NCBI GenBank assembly: GCA_014218235.1
Contig: CM024756.1
Coordinates: 73,220,152-73,284,151, forward strand
Direction of reading: 5' to 3'
DNA: 64,000 bases
DNA from: Colocasia esculenta
Lineage: Eukaryota; Streptophyta; Magnoliopsida; Alismatales; Araceae
The notes under the pieces were generated by a model. The model saw only the letters and a program-made list of their open reading frames with translations. It was not told where the DNA came from and made no database searches. The translations under genes and the position numbers were made by a program. Each line of letters begins with the position of its first letter. Within the stretch, counting starts at the first letter, position 1. Positions 13,036-25,669 of this stretch are shown in pieces.

Positions 13036-14486
13036 TGTAACGTCGCGCATTTTTGGATCCTCGTGGATTCTCGTTTAGTGGTTGTGGTGGCTAGTGTGTG
13101 GCCAATGATGTGTGTTACATGTGTTTACGCAGGTTTCTGGGGCTTTGTGGTCCAACAGTTCGGGCCCAAAGCACCCGTTGGTTCACTGTCCGTGAATGCG
13201 ACAGGGCTGGGCATCGCGTTCTAAACGCGACGGCCTTGGGTGTCGTGTTCTGGTTGCCACCATGGAGCGGTCCTCATCTACATGTCTGCCACGTGTCGCG
13301 CACTGGGCGGCCTGCTGACGTCGACCATGAGAAGGCGACAGCCTTCTCCGTTGCATTCAGGTCGTGACGGTATGGTGCGTCGCGTTCTCAACTGCGAAAT
13401 GCTCATAACCTAGGTCGGCCAGACAGAGCCTAGCAAGCTCTGTTTGGCCAGGGGGAGCTTTCACGGGGTTTTGGGTGATTGACGTGTTGGGGTTATTTTC
13501 GGCGTGGTCTCGCCGCGAGGACGTAACACGGAGTGGGGAAATGCCGGGTGGTTATCGTTCTTCGCGTTCTTCACGAAGGTAGGGGATTCCGCCCGTTTTA
13601 TGTTGCAAATTGCTTGTGAAGCATGAATAGCTTGTTATTTGCTTTATAAATGATAGATACCATGCTAGGACGTTGAATAGAGCATGAAAAATAGGTTTTT
13701 ACATGGTTTTACATGGTTTGCATGGGTGATCCGGATATGGGATCCCGGATTAGGGTTTCTATCTGAGAAGGCGATGGACCTTCCTGTCGCATTCTGAACG
13801 CAACAGGCCGACCCGTCGCGTTCCGCTTATGAACGCGACCTATCGGGGTGTCACATCCAGAAGGCGACAGTAGCCCCATCGCGTTAGCAGTTTCGAGGGC
13901 TTTGTGATTGTGCATGATAGCATGGTTATCGGATACTCGAAAGATGTTGTGTGTGGTTAAAGTAAGCAGTGCATTGGCACCTGTAGCGCTCGAGGAGCGT
14001 GTTGTTCACATGGTTAGCGTGGTGTTCACATGGTTTGTGCGGTGTGCACATGGTTTGTGTGTGCGTGGCGAGTAGTACGATGCCTACCGTGGATACCTCT
14101 TCAGTTGGGAGCCCCTGGTTCTGTGTGAGCCAGGCATGTAGTTCTTAGAGTCTTGTCCCGGTACTTGTGTACCGCTAGGGTCTATGTCGTCTTCCTGGAC
14201 ACCCTCACTCCGTAGTTTGAGTAGTACATCGGGCTGAGGGAAAGACGACAACGGGACAACGGCTTGTGTGTTGTGGGTGTACTTAGTCTCTTGTAGCGCG
14301 CTCTTGGTTGGGGGACGGACACCGGTAGACATATTAGTCCCTAACTAGTCCTTGTTTCCGGTGCCTCACTTTAGGGTGCTCGGGCCAGACACCCTAAGGG
14401 TGCCAGGCATGGAGCTGTAGCAGTGAGAGCTGTAGTTGTGGTGTGTGTTTGTCTCCACATCTTGTTGGTTTTGTTGTGGTGGAGCG
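13036..14486 (+). mobile_element. LTR F, part 1: GC-rich gypsy-type LTR
   Basis: It starts TGTAACGTCGCGCATTTTTGG, a gypsy-type TGTAAC start, and is much richer in G+C than its neighbours. It contains repeated, oppositely oriented AACGCGAC and GTCGCGTT motifs (about 13190-13890). It is cut at 14486 by element B and resumes at 54010 after the duplicated GAGCG. The two parts sum to about 2.16 kb, a normal LTR length. No F internal region is in the window. Confidence 0.65.
14482..14486. repeat. TSD GAGCG of element B, left copy
   Basis: GAGCG here is repeated exactly at 54005-54009, directly outside the two ends of element B. Five base pairs is the usual copia TSD length. Confidence 0.9.
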
Positions 14487-16588
14487 TGTTGCCCAAGTAG
14501 CAAGCCCAGAGGGGGGGGGGGTGAATGGATTGCTAAAAATTCATTTAGAATAAAACCTGTAAATAAAACACTAGACAGAAGACACTCAATTCGATAGTTA
14601 GTGTTAGTGTAAAATAGAACACACAAGCAAACACACAGACAACAGAGGATTTTTATCCTGGTTCAGATCTCCTATCCCAAGAAGTCCTACGTCCAATCCC
14701 CAAGCAACAACTTGGGATTCCACTAACCAAGGGTACCGTCCCCCTTAAGTACACTTACACATCCAGCAGCAGCTGGCCTTCTCTTCTCTACCAGAAGAGG
14801 AACACACCACCTGATACACCAGGTCTTCTCTTCACACACGAAGAGGAAAGCTCACAGAAAAAGAGTTTTGAGGAGGGCCCCAAGACAAGCATAAAGACAA
14901 TGCTTGATCTGAGGTGAAGATCGAGAGACAGAAATAATAATCTACATAAACTCTCTCTCAGATCTACGCTAGCTCTAGAAAGCAATGCAATGTTTACACT
15001 GAGAGCTAAGAGCTATGAAAAACTAGAATGGATGAGCAGGCGCTTCTTCTTCAATAGACTCAGGCTTTTCGTCTTTTTGAAAATGAGTGATCGAACTGTT
15101 CCTCATGGAGTCCCAGTCTTGTATTTATCTTCTTGAAGTATTTTGACAGTTGCAATGTCCGTTGAAGTATCCGTTGTCTCATAGTCTTCATGCACGTTAG
15201 ATAGACTAGTCCGAAGCATAGAGTAGGTGAGCCTGCAGCTATAAATGCTAGGATTAACTCTTACATCATTAAGGAAAGATTGTCTGCATCTTCCATCTTC
15301 TTGACAGGTTAACAAGTTCATCTTTGATGCACTTTACTACAAAAGTCCGGCATACAATAAATGCTGACAACTTCTTTTGTCTAGACTGTCAGTCAACATT
15401 AGTAGTCATGCAGTATGGAGATATACAAGAAAGGAAATGTTGTTCTATCAAAATATAAGGCAAGACTTCATGTGATACTGTGATGTAAGCAAAGATATAT
15501 TATACTGGATGAATAATAGAAGTCACACAAGATACAGTATGATGCGCGAGAAGCCTTTACAAATCCACAGAGATTTGAAATTATATGAATATTTAAAGAT
15601 TATTTGGAGTGACATTTTGCTCAGAAGACTTATTCAAAGGTGGCCTAACCTTTATAAGTATAAAGATGATGCTCAAAAGACATTCAGTAAAGAGAGAGAT
15701 GATGTTCACGTCAAATCAATGAAATAGAATATATAGAGACGCAATCTATGTTGTATCAGGTTGATGTGAACATATTCTATGTATTAATGACGTGAAATCG
15801 ATATTCAAACAAGAAGTCGTTGTTTAAGTGAAATCGATCTTGAAATCGTTGTTTTACTTAGAGCAAATCGTTGTTGTGACCAAATCGTTCTTTAAGTCAA
15901 AGCAAATCGTTATTTGTGATCAAATCGTTCTTTAAGTGAACTGAAATCGTTGTTTGCAACCAAATCATTATTTAAGTGAACTGAAATCGTTGTTTCGATC
16001 AAATCGTTGTTTAAGTAAAGACAAATCGTTGTTGCGATCAAATCGTTATTTAAGTAAAGGCAAATGGTTGTTGCGATTGAATCGTTGTTTAAGTAAAGGC
16101 AAATTGTTGTTGCGATCGAATCGTTGTTTTAAGTAAAGGCAAATTGTTGTTGCAATCGAATCGTTGTTTAAGTAAAGGCAAATGTTGTTCTATCAAATCG
16201 TTGTTTAAGTAAACCAAAATCGATGTGAAACCGAAATCATTGTAGCGATGGAAATCGTTGTTTTACTTATGAAATCGTTGTAGCGATGGAAATCGTTGTT
16301 TTACTTATGAAATTGTTGTAGCGATAGAAATCGTTGTTTTACTTATGAAATCGTTGTGTTACTTATGAAATCGTTGTTCTATAAAGGAAATTGATGTGAA
16401 CTTAGAAGAAATGCATGCTTCGAACTTTAAATGATAAAGTGTGAGAATAGCTTATAGATTTAGCTTGACTTTTTTCCTGTGGATAAACTTCAGAAAAGAT
16501 TGTTAGGAAGTATTTATTGAGGTTTTGTTAATGACCCAAAAAAATTGCATATAATAAATAATATTATATGGAGATGGACTGATTATCA
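14487..16588 (-). mobile_element. Element B 3' LTR
   Basis: On the minus strand it runs from TGATAATCAGTCC (16588) to GGGCAACA (14487), 2102 bp. Near its 5' end (about 15800-16390) is a long series of AAATCGTTGTT/GCGATCGAATCG motifs at spacings of roughly 30-40 bp. Compared with the other LTR (52075-54004) it keeps about 130 bp (around 15060-15190) that the other has lost. By eye the first 280 bp differ by about 6%. Confidence 0.92.
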
Positions 16589-16603
16589 ATCTCCCCCTTT
16601 TTA
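16588..16603 (-). promoter_or_regulatory. Element B polypurine tract
   Basis: The minus strand reads AAAAAGGGGGAGATT directly before the 3' LTR. A second tract, AAAAAGGGGGAG, lies about 100 bp upstream (16695-16706). Confidence 0.85.
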
Positions 16604-16899
16604 GTGATGACAAAACATAAAGAAATAATGATGTAAAAATAATAAAATGAATTTTGACAAAAATTGAAGTATGTGTATTTCAGAATATGTATGTTCTCCC
16701 CCTTTTTGTCATTAAGCAAAAAGAAACAAAGTCTTCGAAGAAAGAAGATAGAGAACAAAGAAATGGGAGCCAAGAGAAGATATTCTGTTAATCAATGGGG
16801 TTGAGAAATGTAGAAGGCAGGTGACAAGAGAGAGGTATGGTGAGTGATTATGGGCCAAGCCTGGAGTTCCTACTCTTCAAAGTGATTCTTAAAAGCTCC
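16604..16899 (-). other. Element B 3' noncoding segment
   Basis: AT-rich sequence between the extra ORF and the polypurine tract. It holds the second polypurine tract; otherwise nothing is recognisable. Confidence 0.7.
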
Positions 16900-18035
16900 C
16901 TAACTGATGTTGTAAGAGGGACCCATATCAGGAACCATTCTCTGGAGGTGGAGCTGCCTTTGAGCTTCAATGAAGTTGGCATACTCTTCCTTGCAAAGAG
17001 AGGTCCGGAAATGATTGAGGAAACCAAAGCTCACATGCTGCAAAAACTGATCAAGAGGTTTAGGATAGAAAATCTTGAGCTGATGTAGTTCCGTATTCAA
17101 AGGTACATAAACCTTGTACCTCTCAACCCAAGCAGCAAGAGGATCTTGAACGAGGTGAATGGAGTTCAGATCCAAGAACTGTTCAGCAGATAAAGTGGGT
17201 TTTCCTGAGCTGGCCAAGGAAAGGTTGTTTTGGTCCAACTGCTGAGCATAATGGTGATAGTGCTTCGCCCAATCAGAAGGAAAATGCCTTTCACATTTAG
17301 ATAGGAGTGGAGCAAGCACATCAGACTTGATGAAGCCCCTATGATACTCTCTAAATAAGAATCTATAGAAGGCAAGAGGAGCACTCTGCTGAATGGTCAT
17401 TCTGCCCATCACCCTAGGAAATTTTTCAAAAATAATTGGGCCAACTAATGAATGGACCACAAGTATTCTTGTGGTGGATGACAAACCACTCAGATAGAGT
17501 CAGTGGGTGATCCCTGGGAGGAAATCTGTCAGATTTGGCAAGCAGATACTTTCTGTAGAGAGACTGATGGCCCCGAGACCACTGGTCTTCAGTCTTGGAC
17601 TCAACCATAGAAAAGATTTTGGACTGATCATCTTTAGATAGAGGAGAAAGAGGAAGAACAATGGTGAGTGTTCTGTGAGGTTGAGGTGAGGAAGGCCAAA
17701 AAGAACAGCAAATGTACATTTTTGTAGGAATTCACAATATAGGGATCTCCTTCTATTTTCAACAGAAAGAGAGAACCAAAGAGAAGGAAATTTAGGTGCA
17801 GAAGAGACAGCAAGGTCCTTGAAGACTTTCCTCTTCTTAAGAGCAGGACTAGAAGAGCTTGTCCTATGGACATGAGTGCTAATGGTCAAGAATGAGCAAA
17901 GAATTGCTTCTTCAAACTCATCTTTGATGTTCTGAATAATGTGGCCTTGTACACGAGCACTCTCTGGAATTAGAGTGATGAAGGACGGAGGAGTAGGTGT
18001 ATGAAGAGAAGAGAATGAAGTAGGAGGAGGTGGTG
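16900..18035 (-). pseudogene. Element B extra ORF, C-terminal part
   Basis: This continues the extra reading frame of element B downstream of the Pro/Ser-rich linker. The open stretches are 17889-17500, 17719-17426 and 17484-16900, which chain in the same direction through two frame changes. A protein of roughly 330-380 residues is implied for this part, with a basic patch (PALKKRKVFKDL, about 17840) and an aromatic, Leu- and His-rich tail ending GPSYNIS at 16900. I recognise no family, signal peptide or clear membrane segment. It could be a second domain of the same protein or a separate captured gene; continuity of direction and linker favours the first. Confidence 0.55.
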
Positions 18036-20047
18036 TTAATGGTCCAGAAGATGATGGACCGACATAAGAGGAGGTAGTGGAAGAAGTGTGTCTGGGAAGG
18101 GTTGCTTGAAGGTTTCAGGTGCTGGAGGAGTAGTGGAAGAGGAAGAAGGAGAAGGAGGGGCTAGAGTCTGAAGAGGAGAAGAAGCAGGAGGCTCTGGGGG
18201 CACAACAACAGCTACTACAGGTTCTTCAATGCTGACTTGCTCTGCCTCTGACTCCAATGGCCCGGATGGCCCTGACTCTCCAGCTGATGGCCCTGTCGAC
18301 CCTGACTCTTTAACTGATGGCCCTGGAGGCCCTGATTCCTGTTCAGCAATTGGCCCTGATGGCCCTGATTCCTCAACACTGGCCCAGATGGCCCTACTAC
18401 AGGCTCCTTTAATACTGTTTGAGTGGGAGTAGGAGGGGCAGGAGAGGATAAATTCACCCTCACAAAGTCTGAAAGATCTGTCATTAGATTCCTCAAGCTT
18501 CCCAACTCACCTCTCATCTCTTGGAGCTCAGTTTTGACTACTCTAATCTCCTTCGCTCCACTGCTCTGACTCATAAAAATAGATGAGACATCTGATTGTA
18601 AAGAGCATAGTATCTCCCCATGAGCGTTCATTCTATCAATGATTGGCTTTAAGTTCACTTGAAGCTTCTTCTTCTTCGATCTCCGATGTACTTTCCTGGT
18701 AAGCAATGGAATTTTAGTTGCAACACCTTTTCCTTTCTTTCCTGAGCTGACAGCTGGCTCAATATCAACATCATCACTTGAGGTGCTCTCCGCTAAGCCT
18801 TCTTTAAATTTATCAGCAGGGGCACTTACTGTGGGTTCCCCCTGAATTTCAACTTCCTTTTGAGTTTCAGGCTCCCCCTGAAGTGGAGCATCTTCCATTT
18901 GCAAGTCTTCACTGTGGCCTGGAGCCACAACTTCTAGAAAAATTATTTCCTGACTTTCTTCCATATTAACATCTTCAGCAGGAATATTTGGGATGATTTC
19001 TTCATGAGTCTCTTCCTGCTTCGCCGCAATATGAGCAACAGTCTCCAAAGTTTCTTCAATAACAGATGCAATGACTGTTGAGGGGGTCTCAACTCCAGAT
19101 GGCTGCCCAACGGGCTCAATATGCTCATCTATCCTTCTTGCACCTGCAACAGGTTCTTCAACCCTAACTGCTGCTTCTTCCTCTTGGACAATTGGAATTT
19201 CAGGAGCTTCTCCAATAATTGCCTCTCCTTCTGCCATAGAGGTCTTTGACCACACACTTCCCACAATAGAGAAACCACTCTTCTTCAAATTCCTAGACTG
19301 AATAGGCTGGCCCATCTTCTCCATTACTTCTCCCTTCAGATCAATGCCATAATGATTGAAAATCCTGGTCAACAAATGGGCATATGGAAGAGATACATTC
19401 AATTTATTATTCTTGTCCCATATCATCTCTGCATCAAATTTCATTCTCTCAATTATAACTTGTGTCATATTGATATCCTGCTTCTGGATGGCCCAAAACA
19501 TCATATCGGAGTCACCTTTTGGACATGTTGAGAAAGTGGCACTCCTAGGCACTAATATCTGGCAGACTATGAAATGAAGAATTCTATTGAACGCATTCAA
19601 TTGGTTGATATCTATCTTCCCATCTTTCAACTTGTACTCTGATCCGATGATTCCTAATCCCTTTGCATGAATGTCTACGGAGTCCACCCCACTATGACCG
19701 ACGGTAGATACACCAAACAACCTATCCAAAAGATCATAAGAGATATGGATGGGTGTACCTTTAACAATGGAGGAAAGGGACCCATCTTCTTCAGTCTTCA
19801 GGTAGGTATAGAATGCCTTGGCTAGGTCTGGGTAGCTAGCTTCAAATACAGTTACCATCTTCGCCCACTTCATCCTTTAGATAGCTTCTATAATACTGTG
19901 CATCCCATTCTTCTCTAAATCTGCAATATCCACTGCCTTGTTACCACACAACTTGATCTTGACAGCTGTGAATCGTTCTTACTGATCCACCGAGAGGAAG
20001 GCGACGCTGTAGCCTCCTACGCTGTCGGAACTCCCAGAAGCGGCCAT
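18036..20047 (-). pseudogene. Element B extra ORF, N-terminal part (Transposase_32-like, broken)
   Basis: A likely start ATG at 20047 (MAASGSSDS) is in frame with the 552-codon open stretch 19873-18215; two stops lie between them. Residues 1-200 of that stretch look globular (FEASYPDLAKAFY, GTPIHISYDLLDRLFGV) and resemble the plant domain often called putative plant transposon protein (PF20167, from memory). An acidic linker follows, then a Lys/Arg-rich patch (HRRSKKKK), a heptad-like coiled coil (about 18640-18460) and a tandem GPSGP-type repeat. Within that repeat the frame shifts by one base into a Pro-rich stretch (18257-18036). SIRE1-type elements have an env-like third ORF at this position, but I see no signal peptide or transmembrane segment here. 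Confidence 0.65.
18229..18400 (-). repeat. GPxGP-coding minisatellite in the extra ORF of B
   Basis: About five imperfect copies of a roughly 27-33 bp unit, with TCAGGGCC(A/T)(C/T)C(A/C)GGGCC as core on the minus strand, encode ESGPSGP-like repeats in one frame and NQGHQG-like repeats in another. The upstream part of the ORF enters in the second frame, so an indel at about 18385 probably broke it. Confidence 0.7.
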
Positions 20048-20452
20048 GGAATCAAACAAGGAGAGTTTCTAGAGGATCGTTGGGAAGGAAGGAATAGAAC
20101 CCCTCAAGAAATTTGAGCTAGAACAGAACGATCCTTCGAAATCACACAGAAAGGATTCTGGAATCGATAGGGTCTATCGCTCCAGGCAAGTCGAAAGAGA
20201 TAATAGAGAGAGAAGAAATCGATGCAGCATGGATTACGGATTTAACGACAGGTAATAAAGTAACTTTTTGAAATGACAGAGCAGTAAATGTAGATAACGA
20301 CAAAATAGGAGAAGATGGCGCAAATAATATAGAATTAAACTGAAACATCATAGCACTTTATGACGCAAGCAATAAAGGATTTGCTTAAATTCTGAGGGAA
20401 GGATAATATTATTCTGAAATTTTATTATTTCAGTTGCGTGCAATCATATCTG
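20048..20452 (-). other. Leader region before the extra ORF of B
   Basis: No coding sequence. On the minus strand it is CT-rich just before the ORF (about 20190-20220) and has scattered ATCGAT and CGTT motifs. It may act as promoter and leader of the extra ORF, which is inference only. Confidence 0.4.
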
Positions 20453-22441
20453 TTACAAATTACACATGCCTAATTCCCTTCTATGAGACATAAATCTCTC
20501 TTCAAGTAAGGCTTTCGTAAAGATATCTGGTAACTGATTTGAAGTGTCTACAAAAGAGATATTAATGTTCCCATTAGCTACATGATCTCTAATAAAATGA
20601 TATCTAACCTCTATATGCTTTGTTCTGGAGTGCTGAACTAGATTTTTCGTGAGATTTATCGCACTTGTGTTGTCACATAGCAGTGGAATGGTCTTGATGT
20701 GCAGTCCATAGTCTTCAAGCTGTTGTTTTATCCATAGTAGTTGAGTGCAACAGCTCCTTGCAGCTACATACTCAGCTTCAGCCGTTGACAGTGCTACTGA
20801 ATTTTGCTTCTTTGAAGACCATGAAATCAAGCATCTTGTAAGAAATTGACAACCACCACTAGTTCTTTTTCTATCTATCTTGCATCCAGTATAGTCAGCA
20901 TCAGAATATCCAACTAAACTAATTTCACATGATTTTGGATACCATAACCTAGGTCATGAGTCTTAGCTAGATATCTAAAAATCCTTTTGACAAATACTAG
21001 ATGGGATTCTTTCGGATCAGACTGATATCTAGCATACATGCATACACTAAATAAAATATCAGGTCTACTGGCTGTCAAGTAGAGCAATGACCCTATCATA
21101 CCTCTATAAAGTTTTTGGTCAACTTTCTTACCTTCCTTATCACTGTCTAACCTGGTGGATGTTCTCATTGGAGTCGACAGTGATTTAGCATTATCGAATC
21201 AAAATTTCTTCAGCAATTCTTTGGTGTATTTTGCTTGACAGATATGTGTACCTTCTTTGCCTTGCTTGATTTGTAATCCAAGGAAATAGTAGAGCTCTCC
21301 TATCATGCTCATCTCAAATTCTCCCTGCATGAGTTTTTCAAAGTACTTGCACAAGGATTCATCAGTAGATCCAAATGTAATATCATCTACATAAATTTGT
21401 ACAAGTAATATATTTTTGACTTTTGACTTAATAAACAGTGTACTATCTACTTGTCCTCTAGTAAAACCATGATTTAATAAGAATGCACTAAGTCTTTCAT
21501 ACCATGCTGTAGGTGCTTATTTTAACCCATATAATGCTTTATGCAATTTGAAAACATGATTTGGACACTCTACATCATCAAAGCCAGGTGGTTGTTTCAC
21601 ATAAACTTCCTCCTTTATAAAACCATTTTAAAATGTGAATTTTACATCCATTTGAAAAAGTTTTAAATCTAGTGCACATGCATATGCAAGTAAAATTCGA
21701 ATAGCCTCTAGTCTAGCCACTGGTGCATAGGTTTCAACGAAATCTATGCCTTCCTCTTAGGAATAGCCTTGAGAGACCAATCTAGCCTTGTTTCTAGTCA
21801 TAACACCAGCTTCATCCATTTTGTTCCTGAACACCCATTTGGTGCCAATCACTGGATGATCTGATGGTCTCAGAACAAGGAACCAAACTTGATTTCTCTT
21901 GAACTGATTAAGTTCATCTTGCATGGCTAATATCCAAGATTTATCAGACAGTGCTTCATTGACTATTTTAGGTTCAATTTGAGATACAAATACTAAATAG
22001 CCACAAGGAATAACATTACCTCTAGTTCTTACCCTAACCGATGGATCTCCAATGATGTTGTCCTTTGGGTGATCCTTCCTATATCTCCATTCCTTTGGAA
22101 GATCATCATGTGTAATTTCTTTTTGTTGTAGTTCTTTCAAGGGTGGATCTTCATTATCCTTGATAGATGTGTCCTTCAATTTCTCAGATAGTTTTTCTGC
22201 ATTTTCATCATCACTATCTACTTCCTTTCTCAAGGAAGGGTTAGACTCATCAAAGATAACATAAACGATTTGTTTAATTAATAAAGTACTTTTATTAAAA
22301 ACTCTATAGCCTTGAGTTTAGAAGTGTATCCCATGAAGATTCATTCATCAGATTTGGAATCTAGCTTACCTAAGTCTTTCTTACCATTGTTGTGAATGAA
22401 GCCTGGACATCCAAATGTTCTGAAGTGGTTGATCTTTGTCT
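20453..22441 (-). pseudogene. Element B integrase tail, reverse transcriptase and RNase H
   Basis: On the minus strand the integrase tail (HFRTFGCP-like, about 22425) is followed by the acidic spacer and the RT start (22233-21757, ending at a stop just after LVSQGYS). The catalytic YVDD lies at about 21383-21400. RNase H follows: a 5' part at 21168-20914 and a 3' part at 20830-20453 with ALSTAEAEYVAARSC and CDNTSAINL. RT needs at least four frame or stop corrections. The gag-pol order and spacing match element A. Confidence 0.85.
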
Positions 22442-24587
22442 TGATGATCAGTCCATCCACATATAATTTTACTTATTATATACAATTTTGGTGATTAACA
22501 AAACCTTAACAAATATTTTCTAACAAGTTTTTCTGAAGTTCATCCACAGGAAACAAATCAAGCGAAATCTATAAGTTATTCTCACACTGTCATTTAAAGT
22601 TCAGAGCATGCATTTCTTCTAAGTACACATCGATTTCCTTTATAGTATAACAATTTCATAAGTAAAAGAACGATTTCCATCGCTACAACAATTCGCTAAG
22701 TAAATCAACGATTTCCATCGCTATAACAATTCGATAAGTTAAAACAACGATTTGATCGCTGTAACGATTCGATAAGTCAAAAAAACGATTTGATCGCTGT
22801 AACGATTCGATAACTTAAAACAACGATTTGATCACTATAACGATTTGGTAAGTTACACAATGATTCGATCGCTGTGACGATTCAATAAGTTTAAACAACG
22901 ATTTGATCACTATAACGATTCGGTAAGTTACACAACGATTTGATCGCTGTAACGATTCAATAAGTTAAAACAACAATTTGATCGCTGTAACAATTCGATA
23001 TGTTAAAACAACGATTTGATCACTATAATGATTCGGTAAGTTACACAACTATTTGATCGCTGTAACGATTTGCTTAAACGACGATTTCATAGAAAATAAC
23101 CATTTGATCGCAAACAACAATTTGCTCATACTTGAACAACGATTTGCTTACATTCAAAGAATGATTTGCTTAAACAATGATTTGCTCTCATTCCAAGAAT
23201 GATTTGCTTCTATTTAACTAACGATTCTTTCACACAACGATTTCATATTCATTTCATCATGGATTTTATTTATGCATAGACTACGATTATGAAATCGATT
23301 TTACGTATACATCAACTTTCTCACAACAATTATGTTTTGAATGAATTGTCATGCTCTTTTATTATTATCCTTCCAGACAGATTTGAAAGTATCTATTCTT
23401 TATGATATTCAAATATATTTTCAAAACTCTGTGGAGCTCAAGTCTTCCCGTGTATATCTTTGTATCTTGCACCACATAGCATTTATTGTGATTGTACACA
23501 TCTCTACATGTAGCATATCTGTGTGCTTTCTACACCTATGTTTCTATAGGAAACACTTTTCAGGGTGACAGAATGGCATTTCTATTTTGGTGTACACTCT
23601 TATAACATGTCTTCTAATGTTGACTGACAGCTTAGAGACAGTCTAGTTGTCTGTGTCTTGGCATTTATTACGTGCAGGTCTTTGCTAGTACCAAATCTTT
23701 CACCGTTGAATAATCTGAAGTGAAAGATATCTGGATGAATCTTCTCCTTGCGTATGTGTCTTCCACAGCATTAAATGACTGCAAGCTTACCTGTTCCACA
23801 CCTCGGACCATGTAGTCTAACGTGCTTCAAACTTAGAGACAATGGACGCTTCAACGAACACCTCAACAGATATATTTTTCAAGAGAAGATATATACAAGA
23901 CTGATGACTCCATGAACAAAAATACGACACGGATACTCACAAGAGATATACTTTTGAACCTACCAAGAACTTGCGAGCATCAGCAAAGAGAGAGCTCATT
24001 CGTTTCATTCCAAAATCCTTTAGCTCTCAGCTTTCTGTTTTCATTTGCTTAGCTTTTGGAGAGCTTTTGTAGTTCTGAGAGATTTCTTGTTGCAAATCTT
24101 TGTCTCTCAGACATTGCCTTAGATCAAGCAATCTGTTGTAAGCTTGGTCTAGGGCCTTTCGCCTTTTACACATTCTCTGTGTGTTCCTCTTCGGTTGTGA
24201 AGAGAAGACATGTTGGAAATAGGTGGTTGTTATTCCCTTCATTGGGGAAGGAAGACCTGTGTATCAGGTGATGGTTTGTACCTCTTCAGGGTTAGAAGAG
24301 AAGGCCAGCTGCTGCTGGATGTGTAAGAGTCCTTAAGGGGGATAGTACCCTTGGTTAGTGAAATCCCAAGTTGTTGCTTGGGGACTGGAGGACTGCTTGG
24401 GATAGGAGGTCCGAACCGAAATAAAAATCTCTTGTTGTTGTGTGTTTACATGTTTGTCTTCACTCTCACTAACAATAACTATCGATCTTAGTGCTTTTTT
24501 GTTAGGTATTTTTGTTTACAGGTTTTATTCTGAAAAGATTTATAGCAATCCATTCACCCCCCCTCTGGGCTTGCTCTCTGGGCAACA
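22442..24587 (+). mobile_element. Solo LTR of the element B family, inserted in the integrase of B
   Basis: It starts TGATGATCAGTCCATC and ends CTCTGGGCAACA (2146 bp), the same ends as the B LTRs but in plus orientation. It holds the same motif cluster (CGATTTGATCGCTGTAACGA, about 22650-23230) and the same leader and tail blocks. There is no internal region, so it is a solo LTR left by LTR-LTR recombination. Flanking 5-mers TGTCT and CATCT match only partly, which suggests an old or altered TSD. Confidence 0.85.
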
Positions 24588-25669
24588 CATCTTTCTTTGC
24601 TTGTAAAGTTCATATGTTGTCTTCTTCAGAATTGGCCTGATCATTACTCTATTTATGATATAACACGCTGTGTTAATAGTTTCTACCCAAAAATATCTTG
24701 CAAGGTTGTATTCTGATAGCATGGTCCTGGCCATATCCAATAAAGTCCTATTCTTCTTCTCAACTACTCCATTATGCTGAGGTGTCCTTGGTGCTGAGAA
24801 GTTGTGTTCTATACCTTGGTCATCACAAAATTCTGCAAATTTATTATTTTGGAATTCACCTCCATGATCTGAACGAATACTTATGATGCTGAACTTCATG
24901 TCCTTTTGAACTACTTTGCTAAACTTCACAAAACTTTCAAATGTGTCATCTTTGTGTTCCAAGAATGATACCCATGTAAATCTTGAATAGTCATCAACTA
25001 TGACAAATCTAAAGTTCTTTCCTCCTAGGCTTGCAGTTCTCATAGGTCCAAACAAATCCATGTGTAGCAGCGCTAGAGATTTGGAAGTAGTTACTACAGT
25101 CTTTGATTTGAAAGAAGATTTTGCATGCTTCCCTTTTGCATATGGTTCACAGATGCCTTCAAATCTTGAGTTTATCTTTGGCAGACCTTCCACTAGATCA
25201 TGTTTGATGAGCTTCTTATTCCATCCAAGCTGCAGTGACCTAATCTCCTGTGCCACAGTTCTGCATTCTGTTCTTTGTTCGTTGCCAGGCAAATATCTTG
25301 ATCCTTTAATTCTTCTAGATGCAGTGCATAAAGATTCTTTTCTCTGTTGGCTTCAAATACAACTGCACCATCCTTGATAATTAGACACTTGGATTCCTGA
25401 AACTTGATTTGATGACCCTTATCACACAGCTGGCTGATGTTGATGAGATTGTGCTTGAGTCTCTTGACACACAAACGTCTACTATGAGAGTTCTGTCTTG
25501 ACTTCCAATGGATCCACATCTAATGACCGACCCTTTTCCATTGTCGCCATAGGTTACTGTGCCTTCTTCACTCTTGATATGAAAAAATAGCTTCTTGTTA
25601 CCTGTCATATGCCTTGAGCACCCGCTATCCAGGTAGCACTTATATACTCTAAGGCTTCCCTGCAATCAA
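24588..25669 (-). pseudogene. Element B protease and integrase
   Basis: On the minus strand, protease YLDSGCSRHMT starts near 25635. The pre-integrase part ELWHRRLGH is in 25519-25193, with a frameshift into 25292-24588. That stretch holds the integrase core: Asp in HMDLFGP, Asp in RSDHGGEF and Glu in GVVEKKNRTL are all kept. The reading frame is then cut by the solo LTR after TYELYKQRK. Integrase would insert the element cDNA into chromatin. Confidence 0.85.

Noticed and set aside
13098..13367. 89-codon plus-strand frame in the GC-rich segment
   Set aside because: It lies within LTR F, lacks recognisable domains, and GC-rich sequence produces chance frames.
15509..15727. 72-codon plus-strand frame in the B LTR, also present at 52961-53179
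   Set aside because: It is antisense to element B and conserved only because the two LTRs are copies of each other. No family is recognisable and about a tenth of the codons differ.
18229..18432. Plus-strand Gly/Pro/Asp-rich frame
   Set aside because: It is the shadow of the GPxGP-coding repeat on the minus strand, which belongs to the extra ORF of B.
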